This document shows positions 48,205-58,770 of a DNA stretch of 64,000 bases, piece by piece. Below the pieces are notes generated by a model that saw only the letters and a list, made by a program, of their open reading frames with translations, did no database searches and was not told the origin of the DNA. A program made the position numbers and the translations under genes. This stretch comes from Roseovarius nitratireducens (GTDB lineage: Bacteria; Pseudomonadota; Alphaproteobacteria; Rhodobacterales; Rhodobacteraceae): NCBI RefSeq assembly GCF_002925845.1, contig NZ_PDNI01000087.1, positions 1 through 64,000 on the forward strand, in the 5' to 3' direction. Positions within the stretch are counted from its first letter, which is position 1. Each line of letters opens with the position of its first letter.

Positions 48205-49203
48205 TCAGACCGATAGCCGCGCCCCGTGGGCCCCGCGCTCGCGGTAGGGGGTGGTCTGGTAGTGCGCGCGGTAGCATTTGGAGAAATGCGACGGCGAGGC
48301 GAAGCCGCAGGCCAGTGCCACGTTGATCACCGTCATGTCGGTCTGCATCAACAGGTTGCGCGCCTTTTGCAGCCGCAGTTCCATGTAATACCGCTTGGGG
48401 CTGCGGCTGAGGTAGCGGCGGAACAGGCGTTCGAGCTGGCGGGTGGACATGCCCACCTCGCGGGCCAGGATCGAGGGGCTGATCGGTTCCTCGATATTGC
48501 TCTCCATCATCTGGATGACCTGGCTGAGCTTGGGGTGGCGCACGCCGATTCGGGTGGGCACCGAGAGGCGCTGGGTGTCCTGGTCGGTGCGGATCGAGGA
48601 ATAGATCTGCTGGTCGGCCACCGCGTTGGCGAGCTTTTCGCCATGCTCGGCGGCGATCAGGCTGAGCATCAGGTCGATCGAGGCGGTGCCGCCTGCCGTG
48701 GTCATGCGGTTGCCGTCGATCATGAAGATCGACTTGGTCAGCGTCACCTCTTCGAATTCCTCGAGAAAGGCATCGTGATTCTCCCAGTGGATGGTGGCGC
48801 GCTTGCCGTCGAGCAGCCCGGCGCGCGCCATCACGTAGGACGCGGTGCACAGCCCGCCGATGCGCAACCCGCGGCGCGCCTCGCGGCGCAGCCAGTTGAG
48901 CATCCGCTTGGTGGCGGTCTTCTGGACATCGACCCCGCCGCACAAGATCAGCACATCCTCGCGTTTCAGTTCGGAGAGCGGGAAATCGACGTGGAAGCGC
49001 ACGCCGTTGGAGCAGGTCACGACATCGTCGGTGTCACCGGTCAGGGCCCATGTGTAAAGCTCTGCGCCGGCCATGCGGTTGGCGATGCGCAGGCATTCCA
49101 GCGCACCGGCAAAGCTCAGGAGCGTGAACGAGTCAAGCAGCACGAACACGAAGCGTGCTGGCGCCCTTGGCACATCCACCTTGACTGTCACGGCATCTGA
49201 CAT
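48205..49203 (-). CDS. GlxA family transcriptional regulator
   Basis: A 332-aa regulator: N-terminal DJ-1/PfpI-like amidotransferase domain ([20 protein letters not shown], then [20 protein letters not shown] with the nucleophile-elbow Cys) and a C-terminal AraC double helix-turn-helix ([38 protein letters not shown]). The layout is that of GlxA/GbdR/CdhR regulators of quaternary-amine and amino-acid catabolism. No catabolic genes are adjacent. Start [12 protein letters not shown] at 49203. Divergent from the DAHP synthase gene, with 166 bases between. Confidence 0.9.
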   Translation of the reverse strand: MSDAVTVKVDVPRAPARFVFVLLDSFTLLSFAGALECLRIANRMAGAELYTWALTGDTDDVVTCSNGVRFHVDFPLSELKREDVLILCGGVDVQKTATKRMLNWLRREARRGLRIGGLCTASYVMARAGLLDGKRATIHWENHDAFLEEFEEVTLTKSIFMIDGNRMTTAGGTASIDLMLSLIAAEHGEKLANAVADQQIYSSIRTDQDTQRLSVPTRIGVRHPKLSQVIQMMESNIEEPISPSILAREVGMSTRQLERLFRRYLSRSPKRYYMELRLQKARNLLMQTDMTVINVALACGFASPSHFSKCYRAHYQTTPYRERGAHGARLSV

Positions 49204-49369
49204 CGGGCCCCCTCTTGCGCTCCGTCCCAGCGTCACTGTCACCAAAACGTCGCGATTCACAAGCCAAACACGCACATTCGTGTCGCATTTTGACCGATTC
49301 CGCGGCTGGCCTCTGCGCGTCCGGTGGATTATAGAGATGTCCGATCAAATGAGAAAGCGGAGACCGAAG

Positions 49370-50740
49370 ATGACGGAATGGCAGAAAACCGGCTGGCGCG
49401 CGAAAGAGCGGGTGCAGATGCCGGATTATCCCGATGCCGGGGCGCTCGCCCGCGTCGAGGATCGTCTGCGCCAGTATCCGCCTCTGGTCTTTGCCGGGGA
49501 GGCGCGGCGCCTCAAACGCGCGCTTGGGGCGGCGTCGCGGGGCGAGGCGTTCCTGTTGCAGGGCGGCGATTGCGCCGAGGCGTTCGACCAGTTCTCGGCG
49601 GATGCGATCCGCGACACGTTCAAGGTGATGCTGCAGATGGCGATGGTGCTGACCTATGGCGCCAAGGTGCCGGTGGTCAAGGTGGGGCGCATGGCCGGGC
49701 AGTTTGCCAAGCCGCGCAGCGCGCCTACCGAGGTGGTGGAGGGTGTCGAGCTGCCCAGCTATCGCGGTGACATCGTCAACGAGCTGGCCTTTACCCCGGA
49801 GGCGCGCATCCCTGACCCGGCGAAGATGCTGCAGGCCTACACGCAGGCGGCGGCGACGCTGAACCTGTTGCGCGCGTTCTCCACCGGCGGATACGCCGAT
49901 ATGCACCAGGTGCACCAATGGACGCTGGGCTTCACCGAGAGCGAGAAGGCCGCGCGCTATCGCGAGATGGCCAGCCATATCGCCGACGCGCTCGACTTCA
50001 TGAAGGCCGCGGGCGTGGACAGCGAGAGCGCGCACACGCTCAAGTCGGTGGATTTCTACACCTCGCACGAGGGGCTGTTGCTGGAATACGAGGAGGCGCT
50101 CACCCGTCTCGATTCGACCTCTGGCAAATGGCTGGCGGGGTCGGGGCACATGCTGTGGATCGGCGACCGCACGCGCCAGCCCGACGGCGCGCATGTGGAG
50201 TTTTTGCGCGGGGTGCTCAACCCGATCGGGCTGAAATGCGGCCCGACCATGACCTCGGACGATCTCAAGCGGCTGTTGGCGACGCTCAACCCCGAGAACG
50301 AGGCCGGGCGGCTGACGCTGATCGCGCGGTTTGGCGCGGGCAAGGTGGGCGAGAACCTGCCGCGGCTCATCCGCACGGTCGAGGAGGAGGGCGCCAACGT
50401 GCTGTGGGTGTGCGACCCGATGCACGGCAACACGATCAAGTCGGCCACCGGCTACAAGACCCGGCCGTTCGACTCGGTGCTGCGCGAGGTGCAGGAATTC
50501 TTTGCCATCCACCGCGCGGAAGGAACCATCCCCGGCGGCGTGCATTTCGAGATGACCGGGCAGGACGTGACCGAATGCACCGGGGGGATGCGCGCGCTGA
50601 GCGAGGAGAGCCTGTCGGATCGCTACCACACCGCGTGTGATCCGCGTCTCAATGCGTCGCAATCGCTGGAGCTTGCGTTTCTCGTGGCCGAGGAGCTCAA
50701 GGGCCAGCGCGAGCGCATGGCCGAGGCGCAAGCCGTCTGA
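49370..50740 (+). CDS. 3-deoxy-7-phosphoheptulonate synthase, class II
   Basis: Class II (plant-type) DAHP synthase (456 aa), the first step of the shikimate pathway: PEP plus erythrose 4-phosphate. Seen: [15 protein letters not shown] with the metal Cys, [34 protein letters not shown], and the C-terminal [20 protein letters not shown]. Start at ATG 49370 behind GGAG with 7-nt spacing; ATG 49337 is in frame. It works upstream of aroQ (61.8 kb). Divergent from the GlxA-type regulator. Confidence 0.95.
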   Translation: MTEWQKTGWRAKERVQMPDYPDAGALARVEDRLRQYPPLVFAGEARRLKRALGAASRGEAFLLQGGDCAEAFDQFSADAIRDTFKVMLQMAMVLTYGAKVPVVKVGRMAGQFAKPRSAPTEVVEGVELPSYRGDIVNELAFTPEARIPDPAKMLQAYTQAAATLNLLRAFSTGGYADMHQVHQWTLGFTESEKAARYREMASHIADALDFMKAAGVDSESAHTLKSVDFYTSHEGLLLEYEEALTRLDSTSGKWLAGSGHMLWIGDRTRQPDGAHVEFLRGVLNPIGLKCGPTMTSDDLKRLLATLNPENEAGRLTLIARFGAGKVGENLPRLIRTVEEEGANVLWVCDPMHGNTIKSATGYKTRPFDSVLREVQEFFAIHRAEGTIPGGVHFEMTGQDVTECTGGMRALSEESLSDRYHTACDPRLNASQSLELAFLVAEELKGQRERMAEAQAV

Positions 50741-50743
50741 TGC

Positions 50744-51394
50744 TCAGGTGACGAGCCGCAGGTGAGAGCGGTCGCGGGGCCCGGTCGGGGCCTGCGACCG
50801 TCCGCCTGCCAGCGTGCGCAGGGGCGGCGCGGTGTCGCGCGGCGCGGCGCCGGAGAGCGGCTGCGTCTCGGCATCCGCGATGCCGAAGCGGCGGGGCGTG
50901 CGCCCGGTGGTGCCGTCGGTCACGAGGCAGCCCAGCGCGCGCGAGATGTCGCCCAGGTCACTGCGTAGCGGCAGCAACATCAGCGTACCGCCGAGCGCGG
51001 GCCGCCCGATCCCGCGGCGCGCGCGCAGCGCGAAGCGCAGGACCGCCGGGCCGTCGAAGAGATCGACCAGCCGCAGGGCAAAGGCATCGCGGTCGCCCGG
51101 CTCGATGAAGGTGGCGAGCGGCATGCCGCGCACCTCCATGCCCATCAGATCGTTGAGGTGCATTCCCGCCACCCGCAGCCGCACCATGCCCGGCGCGATG
51201 CGTTCGGCGATGAAGGCGCTGGAAATCAGCGGTTCGATGCCGCGCGGGTCGATATCGGCGCGCATGGGCACGTCGCCGCCGCGTCGGCACCCCTCCCAAT
51301 GGGCGCGAAAGGCGCGCAGGTGCGCCTCGGTCTGCGCCTGTGTTTCGATTGTGTCGCCCTGCACCGGGCCCGGTTCCGTCGGATCATCCCACAT
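50744..51394 (-). CDS. PAS domain-containing protein (PAS_5 type)
   Basis: A 216-aa soluble protein: N-terminal helix, then a PAS-like domain of the type common in alphaproteobacterial orphans (RADIDPRGIEPLISSAFIAE, VRLRVAGMHLNDLMGMEVRG, ATFIEPGDRDAFALRLVDLF). The C-terminal quarter is Pro/Thr/Arg-rich and unstructured. No output domain, so it may interact with another protein. It ends 3 bases after the DAHP synthase stop on the opposite strand. Start MWDDPTEPG at 51394. Confidence 0.85.
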   Translation of the reverse strand: MWDDPTEPGPVQGDTIETQAQTEAHLRAFRAHWEGCRRGGDVPMRADIDPRGIEPLISSAFIAERIAPGMVRLRVAGMHLNDLMGMEVRGMPLATFIEPGDRDAFALRLVDLFDGPAVLRFALRARRGIGRPALGGTLMLLPLRSDLGDISRALGCLVTDGTTGRTPRRFGIADAETQPLSGAAPRDTAPPLRTLAGGRSQAPTGPRDRSHLRLVT

Positions 51395-51653
51395 GGTCCT
51401 AATCCCTCGTTGTGCGCCCCCGCACCGTCGATATGCGCCTGGGTGCCGCAGGCTTGCCTCAGCCTGGTGAAGCCGCGTTCTCGGCGCCGGACGGTGCATA
51501 AAGATTGCCACAATTCGCCGCGCATGTATCTAAAATTCGCGGTATCTGGTTAACCCTTGCGCGCCCGGAGCGCGCCCGGATGCGCGGCTTGCCAGCCGGA
51601 CGCGCAATGGCTAACACGGGGGCTGCACCGCCACGAGGGAGGCCCAAAGCCCC
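51395..51653. other. Divergent regulatory gap before yicC
   Basis: A 259-base interval between the PAS gene and yicC starts. It contains a direct repeat AATTCGC about 22 bases apart near 51510-51542 and a GTTAAC word near 51549, but no full CtrA or LexA box. No small gene supported. Confidence 0.4.
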
Positions 51654-52544
51654 ATGATCCGCTCGATGACCGCCTTTGCCACGCGCAGCGGACAGCATGG
51701 CCCGCGCGCAACGGTCTGGGAGATACGCGGCGTCAACGGCAAGGGGCTCGACCTGCGGCTGCGCCTGCCCGAAGGCGTCGAGGGGCTGGAGACGCGGCTG
51801 CGGTCGGCGGCGGCCAAACGGCTCGCGCGCGGCAACGTGACGGTGGTGCTGCGGTTTCACGACATGGCCGAGGCGGGTGGGCTCTCGCTTGACGCGGGGG
51901 CGCTCGACGTGGCGCTGGCGGCGCTGACCGAGACCGAGCGGCGCGCCGATGCGGCGGGGCTGACGCTCGCACCCTCGACGGCGGCGCAGGTGCTGGCGCT
52001 GCGCGGCCTGCTGGAGACCGGCGGCGCGCCGGTGGCCAACGCGGAGGACGCCCCGGCGCTGGAGGCGGAATTCGACGCGCTGCTGGGCGATTTCGTGGCG
52101 ATGCGCGAGGCCGAGGGCGCGGCGCTGGGCCGGGTGATCGCAGATCAGCTCGACCGGATCGCGGCGCGGGTGACGCAGGCCGAGGACACGCTGGGCGCGC
52201 GCGCCGGGGCGATCGCCGAGGCGCATCGCGCGGCGCTGGTGCGGGTCACCGACCAGGCCGGGCAGGTTGCCCCTGAGCGGATCGCGCAGGAACTGGCGCT
52301 GGTGGCCGTGCGGCTCGACGTGACCGAGGAAATCGACCGGCTGCACGCCCATGTGGCGGCGGCGCGCGAATTGCTGGCGCAGGGCTCGCCGGTGGGGCGC
52401 AAGCTCGATTTCCTGGCGCAGGAATTCATGCGCGAGGCCAACACGCTGTGTTCGAAGGCGCAGAACGCGGATCTCACGGCGGTGGGGCTCGATCTCAAGA
52501 CGGTGATCGACCAGATGCGCGAGCAGATTCAGAACGTGGAATGA
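51654..52544 (+). CDS. YicC family endoribonuclease
   Basis: A 296-aa YicC protein. Seen: MIRSMTAFATRSGQHGPRAT, WEIRGVNGKGLDLRLRLPEG, and the conserved C-terminal domain IAQELALVAVRLDVTEEIDR, GRKLDFLAQEFMREANTLCS, DLKTVIDQMREQIQNVE. Family members are endoribonucleases in E. coli. It is first in yicC-gmk-carbonic anhydrase-phoR; the gap to gmk is 51 bases. Confidence 0.94.
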   Translation: MIRSMTAFATRSGQHGPRATVWEIRGVNGKGLDLRLRLPEGVEGLETRLRSAAAKRLARGNVTVVLRFHDMAEAGGLSLDAGALDVALAALTETERRADAAGLTLAPSTAAQVLALRGLLETGGAPVANAEDAPALEAEFDALLGDFVAMREAEGAALGRVIADQLDRIAARVTQAEDTLGARAGAIAEAHRAALVRVTDQAGQVAPERIAQELALVAVRLDVTEEIDRLHAHVAAARELLAQGSPVGRKLDFLAQEFMREANTLCSKAQNADLTAVGLDLKTVIDQMREQIQNVE

Positions 52545-52595
52545 GCGGAGAGGGTGGATGGATATTTTTGGCAAGATGAAGCGGGGGGCCGCGCG

Positions 52596-53237
52596 ATGAG
52601 CGAGCGGCGTGGGCTTCTGATCATCCTGTCCTCGCCCTCGGGCGCGGGCAAATCGACGCTGTCGCAGCGGCTTTTGCAATGGGATCCGACGCTGAGTTTC
52701 TCGGTTTCGGCCACGACCCGCGCGCCGCGGACGGGCGAGGAGGACGGGCTCGACTATCACTTCCTGTCGGAAGAGGCGTTCAAGCGGCAGGTGTCGGAGG
52801 GCGGGATGCTGGAGCACGCGCATGTCTTCGGCAATTTCTACGGCTCGCCGCGCGCACCCGTACAGGCCTCGATCGACGCAGGAAACGACGTGCTTTTCGA
52901 CATCGACTGGCAGGGTGCGCAGCAGATCCGCAACTCCGCGCTTGGCGGGCACACGCTGTCGATCTTCCTGCTGCCGCCCTCGATCCATGAGCTGCACCGC
53001 CGCCTGCAGGCGCGCGGCAAGGACGCGCCGGAGGTGATCGCGCGACGGATGCAGAAGAGCTGGGACGAGATCAGCCATTGGGACAGCTACGATTTCGTGC
53101 TGGTCAACGACGATCTCGACGTCGCCGAGGCGCGGCTCCGGACGATCATCGAGGCCACCCGCCTGCGCCGCACGCAACAGCCCTGGCTGACCGATCACGT
53201 GCGGCGGCTGCAGACCGAATTCGAGGAGACGCTATGA
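52596..53237 (+). CDS. gmk: Guanylate kinase
   Basis: Phosphorylates GMP to GDP (213 aa). Seen: P-loop [16 protein letters not shown], the GMP-binding [32 protein letters not shown], and [16 protein letters not shown]. The ATG at 52596 follows a G-run ribosome-binding site. The stop overlaps the carbonic-anhydrase start by four bases. Follows yicC, a very common pairing. Confidence 0.96.
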   Translation: MSERRGLLIILSSPSGAGKSTLSQRLLQWDPTLSFSVSATTRAPRTGEEDGLDYHFLSEEAFKRQVSEGGMLEHAHVFGNFYGSPRAPVQASIDAGNDVLFDIDWQGAQQIRNSALGGHTLSIFLLPPSIHELHRRLQARGKDAPEVIARRMQKSWDEISHWDSYDFVLVNDDLDVAEARLRTIIEATRLRRTQQPWLTDHVRRLQTEFEETL

Positions 53238-53755
53238 CGCTCTATGCACTGGACGGTGTCGCGCCCGAGGTGGCGGACGACACCTGGATCGCGCCCGATG
53301 CCAACGTGATCGGCCGCGTGGTGATCGAGGCGGGGGCGTCGGTCTGGTTTGGCTGCACGCTGCGGGGTGACAACGAGGAAATCCGTGTGGGCAGGGGCAG
53401 CAACGTGCAGGAAAACTGCGTGATGCACACCGACATGGGCTATCCGCTCACGATCGGGGCGGGCTGTACCATCGGGCACAAGGCGATGCTGCACGGCTGC
53501 ACCATCGGCGAGAACAGCCTGATCGGCATGGGGGCCACCGTGCTCAACGGCGCGGTAATCGGGCGCGATTGCCTGATCGGGGCGGGCGCGCTGGTGACGG
53601 AAGGCAAGGAAATCCCCGATGGCAGCCTCGTTGTGGGCGCGCCGGGGCGGGTGGTGCGCGGCCTCGATGCCGACGCCATCGCCGGGCTGCGCGCGAGTGC
53701 CGTGCATTACCAGGAGCGGATGCGCCGCTTTCGCGCCGGGCTGAGCGAGGTCTGA
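53234..53755 (+). CDS. Gamma carbonic anhydrase family protein
   Basis: A 173-aa left-handed beta-helix protein with hexapeptide repeats ([39 protein letters not shown]). The three zinc-ligand histidines of gamma carbonic anhydrases are present: His65, His82, His87. The relation to YrdA/PaaY means carbonic anhydrase activity is likely but not certain. Start overlaps the gmk stop (ATGA); phoR follows after 6 bases. Confidence 0.9.
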   Translation: MTLYALDGVAPEVADDTWIAPDANVIGRVVIEAGASVWFGCTLRGDNEEIRVGRGSNVQENCVMHTDMGYPLTIGAGCTIGHKAMLHGCTIGENSLIGMGATVLNGAVIGRDCLIGAGALVTEGKEIPDGSLVVGAPGRVVRGLDADAIAGLRASAVHYQERMRRFRAGLSEV

Positions 53756-53761
53756 GCGGGG

Positions 53762-54805
53762 ATGGAGGGCATCGTCTCGCTGCTCGCGGCGGTGCCGCTC
53801 GCGGCGGTGCTCGTGGGGCCCGACGCACGTATACTCGCGGCCAACGCGGCGGCGCGCGAGATGCTGGGGCAGGCCATCGAGGGGCGGCATTTCCTCACCG
53901 CCATGCGCCAGCCCGACCTGCGCGCGGCGATCGAGGCCACCGCCGGGGACGGCACGGTGCGCAGTATCACCTACCAGGCCGCGAAGGACGGGCGCGACAG
54001 CACCTTTCGCGCCCACGTGGCGGCGGTGACGCTCGAGAAGGGCGCAGCGCCCGGCGTTCTGGTGTCGTTCGAGGACCTGACCGAGCGCGAGCAGGCGGCG
54101 CAGATGCGGCGCGATTTCGTCGCCAACGTGAGCCACGAATTGCGCACGCCGCTGACCTCGCTCATGGGTTTCATAGAGACGTTGCAGGGGCCCGCGCGCC
54201 GTGACGAGGCGGCGATGGACCGGTTTCTGGGCATCATGGCGCGCGAGGCGGCGCGGATGGAACGGCTGGTCCATGACCTGTTGTCGCTGAGCCGGGTCGA
54301 GGGCGAGGAGCGCGTGCGCCCGCGCGAGCCGGTCGACCTGAGTAGCGTGATGGGCACCGTGGTGACCATGCTGCGGCCGCTGGCGCGTGAACGGGGCTGC
54401 GCGCTGCGCTTTGAGCCGGGGGAGGCGTGCCTGGTGCCGGGCAATGCAGACCAGTTGCAGCAGGTGTTCACCAACCTCGTCGAGAACGCGATCAAGTATG
54501 GCGGGGACGACAACGAGGTGGAGATCACGCTGGCGGCGCATCCCAACGATGTGACGCTGCGGGGGCCCGCCATCGCCGCCACGGTGCGCGACCGCGGCCC
54601 CGGGATCGACCCGCTGCATATCCCGCGCCTGACCGAGCGGTTCTACCGCGTGGACACCCACCGCTCTCGCGAGATGGGGGGCACGGGGCTGGGCCTTGCC
54701 ATCGTCAAGCACATCGTCAACCGCCACCGCGGGCGGCTGCGCATCGCGTCCGAGCCGGGGCAGGGCAGCACGTTTTGCGTGATCCTGCCGCGCTGGACCG
54801 GGTGA
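53762..54805 (+). CDS. phoR: Phosphate regulon sensor kinase PhoR, soluble form
   Basis: A 347-aa histidine kinase: PAS domain at the N-terminus (about residues 5-105; AAVPLAAVLVGPDARILAAN), then DHp FVANVSHELRTPLTSLMGFI with His125, ATPase domain with NLVENAIKYG and GGTGLGLAIVKHIVNRHRG. No transmembrane helix: the N-terminal hydrophobic residues belong to the PAS core. Soluble PhoR suggests the signal comes through PhoU and the cytoplasmic face of the Pst system. phoU and phoB follow on the same strand after 171 bases with Pho boxes. Confidence 0.93.
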   Translation: MEGIVSLLAAVPLAAVLVGPDARILAANAAAREMLGQAIEGRHFLTAMRQPDLRAAIEATAGDGTVRSITYQAAKDGRDSTFRAHVAAVTLEKGAAPGVLVSFEDLTEREQAAQMRRDFVANVSHELRTPLTSLMGFIETLQGPARRDEAAMDRFLGIMAREAARMERLVHDLLSLSRVEGEERVRPREPVDLSSVMGTVVTMLRPLARERGCALRFEPGEACLVPGNADQLQQVFTNLVENAIKYGGDDNEVEITLAAHPNDVTLRGPAIAATVRDRGPGIDPLHIPRLTERFYRVDTHRSREMGGTGLGLAIVKHIVNRHRGRLRIASEPGQGSTFCVILPRWTG

Positions 54806-54834
54806 CGGGCGGGCATGGCGCCCGGCGCAACATG

Positions 54835-54874
54835 ATGTCATAATCCTGTTGCAAAAGTTTAGCATTCCTGTTGC
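54835..54874 (+). promoter_or_regulatory. Tandem Pho boxes before phoU
   Basis: Four 11-base-spaced units: ATGTCAT (54835), CTGTTGC (54846), GTTTAGC (54857, weak), CTGTTGC (54868), with AT-rich 4-base spacers. The first two form a good Pho-box pair (consensus CTGTCAT-N4-CTGTCAC). This is the expected PhoB binding site for autoregulated phoU-phoB. Confidence 0.75.
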
Positions 54875-54976
54875 CCAAGACAGCTAGCACGGGCACCGAG
54901 CCGCGCGTGACCGCGCAACCCATATCACCCCCGGGGCCCATCACGGGCGGGGCCCGGCGGAGGAGAGTCAGAGACC

Positions 54977-55696
54977 ATGAACGAAAAACATATCGTGTCC
55001 TCGTTTGACCGCGATCTGGAGGCCATCCAGGCGCAGATCATGAAGATGGGCGGAATGGTCGAGCGGGCCATCGCAGATGCGGCGCGGTCACTCGAGACCC
55101 GCGACGAGGAGCTGGCCGAGGAGGTGCGCCGCGCCGACGCGGCGATCGACGCGCTGGAAGAGAAGATCAACGAGGAGGCCGCGCTTTTGATCGCGCGGCG
55201 CGCGCCCGCGGCGAGCGACCTGCGCCTGGTGCTGACCGTCATCAAGATTTCCGCCAGCCTCGAGCGGATCGGCGACTATGCCAAGAACATCGCCAAGCGC
55301 ACCGCCGTGCTGACCTCGATGACGCAGGTCAACGGCTCTCCGGCGGCGCTGCGGCGGATGGCGCGCGAGGTCGAGGAGATGCTGCGCGACGTGCTCGACG
55401 CCTATATCCAGCGCGACGCCGGGGTGGCAGAGGACGTGATCGCGCGCGACCAGGACGTGGACCAGATGTACAACGCCATCTTCCGCGAGTTCCTGACCTT
55501 CATGATGGAGGATGCGCGCAATATCACGCCGTGCATGCACCTGCATTTCATCGCCAAGAATACCGAGCGGATGGGCGATCTGGTTACCTCGGTGGCCGAG
55601 CAGGTGATCTATCTCGTGACCGGCGAGATGCCCGACGAGCCGCGCCCCAAGGGCGACAAGACCTCCACCGACCCCTCGATCTCTCCGGTGTCGTGA
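54977..55696 (+). CDS. phoU: Phosphate signalling complex protein PhoU
   Basis: A 239-aa all-helical protein of two PhoU repeats (about residues 20-110 and 125-215). Seen: HIVSSFDRDLEAIQAQIMKM, RRAPAASDLRLVLTVIKISA, LERIGDYAKNIAKR, and HFIAKNTERMGDLVTSVAEQ with metal-binding acidic residues. It relays the Pst transport state to PhoR to shut off the regulon. GGAGGAGAG precedes the ATG; phoB follows after 15 bases. Confidence 0.95.
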   Translation: MNEKHIVSSFDRDLEAIQAQIMKMGGMVERAIADAARSLETRDEELAEEVRRADAAIDALEEKINEEAALLIARRAPAASDLRLVLTVIKISASLERIGDYAKNIAKRTAVLTSMTQVNGSPAALRRMAREVEEMLRDVLDAYIQRDAGVAEDVIARDQDVDQMYNAIFREFLTFMMEDARNITPCMHLHFIAKNTERMGDLVTSVAEQVIYLVTGEMPDEPRPKGDKTSTDPSISPVS

Positions 55697-55711
55697 GGGG
55701 AGGACCGGGCC

Positions 55712-56401
55712 ATGTCCACCGAACAACCCACCGTGCTGCTGGTCGAGGATGAGCCGGCGCAGCGCGAGGTTCTGGGCTACAACCTGGAGGCCGACGGCTT
55801 TCGCGTGGTGACCGCCGGGAATGGCGAAGAGGCGCTGATGATGGTGGCCGAGGCGCCCCCCGACATCATCGTGCTCGACTGGATGATGCCCAATGTCTCG
55901 GGGATCGAGGTGTGCCGGCAGCTCAAGACCCGGTCCGAGACGCGGGGCATCCCGATCATCATGCTGTCGGCGCGCTCGGAAGAGGTGGACCGGGTGCGCG
56001 GGCTCGAGACCGGGGCGGATGACTACGTCATCAAGCCCTATTCGCTGGTCGAGCTGATGGCGCGGGTGCGCGCGCAGCTACGCCGGACGCGGCCCGCGAG
56101 CATCGGCGAGCGGCTGGAATACGAGGATATCGTGCTCGACGCCGAGACCCACCGCGTGACGCGCAGCGAGAAGCCGCTCAAGCTCGGCCCGACCGAGTTT
56201 CGCCTGCTCGCCACCTTCATGGAAAAGCCCGGGCGCGTGTGGTCGCGCGAGCAATTGCTCGACCGGGTCTGGGGGCGCGATATCTACGTCGATACGCGCA
56301 CCGTGGACGTGCATATCGGGCGGCTGCGCAAGGCATTGTGCCAGCATGGCGGTGAAGATCCGCTGCGCACGGTGCGCGGTGCGGGCTACGCGCTCGGCTG
56401 A
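55712..56401 (+). CDS. phoB: Phosphate regulon response regulator PhoB
   Basis: OmpR/PhoB-type response regulator (229 aa). Receiver domain with VLLVEDEPAQREVL, phosphoacceptor Asp56 in IIVLDWMMPNVSG and Lys in DDYVIKPYSLVELM; C-terminal winged helix with LKLGPTEFRLLATFMEKPGR and VDTRTVDVHIGRLRKAL. Strong match to PhoB including PhoB-specific DWMMPN. Forms the phosphate-starvation switch with phoR and phoU. Confidence 0.95.
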   Translation: MSTEQPTVLLVEDEPAQREVLGYNLEADGFRVVTAGNGEEALMMVAEAPPDIIVLDWMMPNVSGIEVCRQLKTRSETRGIPIIMLSARSEEVDRVRGLETGADDYVIKPYSLVELMARVRAQLRRTRPASIGERLEYEDIVLDAETHRVTRSEKPLKLGPTEFRLLATFMEKPGRVWSREQLLDRVWGRDIYVDTRTVDVHIGRLRKALCQHGGEDPLRTVRGAGYALG

Positions 56402-56466
56402 TCGCGGTCAACGCGAGTCGTCGCGTTCATTCGCATTCACGCAACCCGCTCTGAGCGATTGATTTC

Positions 56467-56513
56467 GCGTGTCCGAGAAGCTCAAAACCGGTTCCCGCTT
56501 TTGAGCGACACGC
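56467..56513. repeat. Extragenic palindromic element (RIME-like)
   Basis: Nested inverted repeats: outer GCGTGTC (56467) / GACACGC (56507), inner CTCAAAA (56481) / TTTTGAG (56499), around a core with AACCGGTT. It abuts the 3' end of the LysR gene. It resembles short palindromic repeats scattered through alphaproteobacterial intergenic regions. Only one copy was noticed in this window. Confidence 0.55.
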
Positions 56514-56514
56514 T

Positions 56515-57426
56515 TTAGCGCGGCAACCCGTCCTCGTCATCCGCCTGACCGGCGAGCCAGTCGCGGAAGGCCGAGAGGGCGGCATCCTGCACGCGGCGCT
56601 CTGGCCAGACGAGGTAATAGGCCCCGCGCATGGTGACCGGCCCGCCGCAGAGCGGCACGAGCCGCCCGGTGGCCAGCTCTTGTTCCACGAGGTAATCGGG
56701 CAGGAGCGCCACCCCCATCCCGTGCAGCGCCATCTGCATGATTGTTGCGAACTGGTCATGGATCGTGCCGCCGATGGGCACGCCAGTGATGCCGTGGGCC
56801 GCGAACCAGTCGGCCCAGGCGTCGGGGCGCGTCCCGATATGCAGGAGGGGCAGGCGCAGGAGATCGCGCGGGCCACGGACGGCGCGTTGGCGTGAGAGGA
56901 ACTCTGGCGTGGCCACCGCCACCATCGCCTCGTGCCGGAGCCGCAGCGTGCCCGTTCCGGGCCAGTCTGGTTTACCAAAATGTAGCGCCGCATCAAATGG
57001 TTCCGAGGCGAAGTTGAACTTATCAAGTCGGGTGGAGAGGTTGATCGTGACCTCCGGGTGACGGTGCGCGAAATCCGGCAGGCGCGGCACCAGCCAGCGC
57101 ATCCCGAAGGTGGGCAGGATCGCGAGGCTGAGCGTGCCGCCCGCGGCATTCACCGACAGCCGCATCGTCGCCTGCGCGATCTGTTCCAGCGCGCCGCGCA
57201 CGCGGGCCGCGTAGTCGGCGGCCTCTGGCGTCAGGCGCACGCCGCGCCCCTCGCGCGTCAGGATCGGGTGGCCGATGAAATCTTCAAGCGTTTTCAATTG
57301 CCTGCTGACGGCGCTCTGCGTGAGCGACAACTCCGCAGCCGCCGCCGTGGCACTGCCAAGACGGTCGAGCGCCTCTAGCGCGCGCAAGGACGCGATGGAG
57401 GGCAGGCTGCGGCGGGGGAGGGGCAT
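56515..57426 (-). CDS. LysR family transcriptional regulator (GcvA-like)
   Basis: A 303-aa LysR regulator: N-terminal winged helix ([20 protein letters not shown], then [20 protein letters not shown]) and a periplasmic-binding-like effector domain ([20 protein letters not shown]). The GcvA-type layout and divergent orientation relative to gcdH suggest it controls glutarate/lysine breakdown, as GcdR does in other bacteria. The 114-base gap contains a TTCATGTGAA palindrome. Inference from position. Confidence 0.88.
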   Translation of the reverse strand: MPLPRRSLPSIASLRALEALDRLGSATAAAAELSLTQSAVSRQLKTLEDFIGHPILTREGRGVRLTPEAADYAARVRGALEQIAQATMRLSVNAAGGTLSLAILPTFGMRWLVPRLPDFAHRHPEVTINLSTRLDKFNFASEPFDAALHFGKPDWPGTGTLRLRHEAMVAVATPEFLSRQRAVRGPRDLLRLPLLHIGTRPDAWADWFAAHGITGVPIGGTIHDQFATIMQMALHGMGVALLPDYLVEQELATGRLVPLCGGPVTMRGAYYLVWPERRVQDAALSAFRDWLAGQADDEDGLPR

Positions 57427-57458
57427 GACACTACTCTTTCTTGCGAAAAACTCATGGG

Positions 57459-57468
57459 TTCATGTGAA
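57459..57468. promoter_or_regulatory. Possible LysR operator between LysR gene and gcdH
   Basis: Palindrome TTCA-TG-TGAA at 57459-57468 in the divergent promoter gap. It has the T-N-A-type symmetry expected of LysR boxes, but is short; candidate only. Confidence 0.4.
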
Positions 57469-57540
57469 AATATCGGTATTCGCACGCGTTTGACCAGTCT
57501 ATCCTTGCAGCAATACGCCCGAAATGTTGAGGATAGTGCC

Positions 57541-58764
<1,224 letters not shown>

Positions 58765-58770
58765 ACATGA

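Noticed and set aside
51540-51560. GTTAAC before yicC as a CtrA site
   Set aside because: Only one half-site; the second TTAA is not at N7.
53195-54865. A 556-codon minus-strand frame opposite the carbonic anhydrase and phoR
   Set aside because: Shadow frame; the plus-strand genes have all conserved residues.
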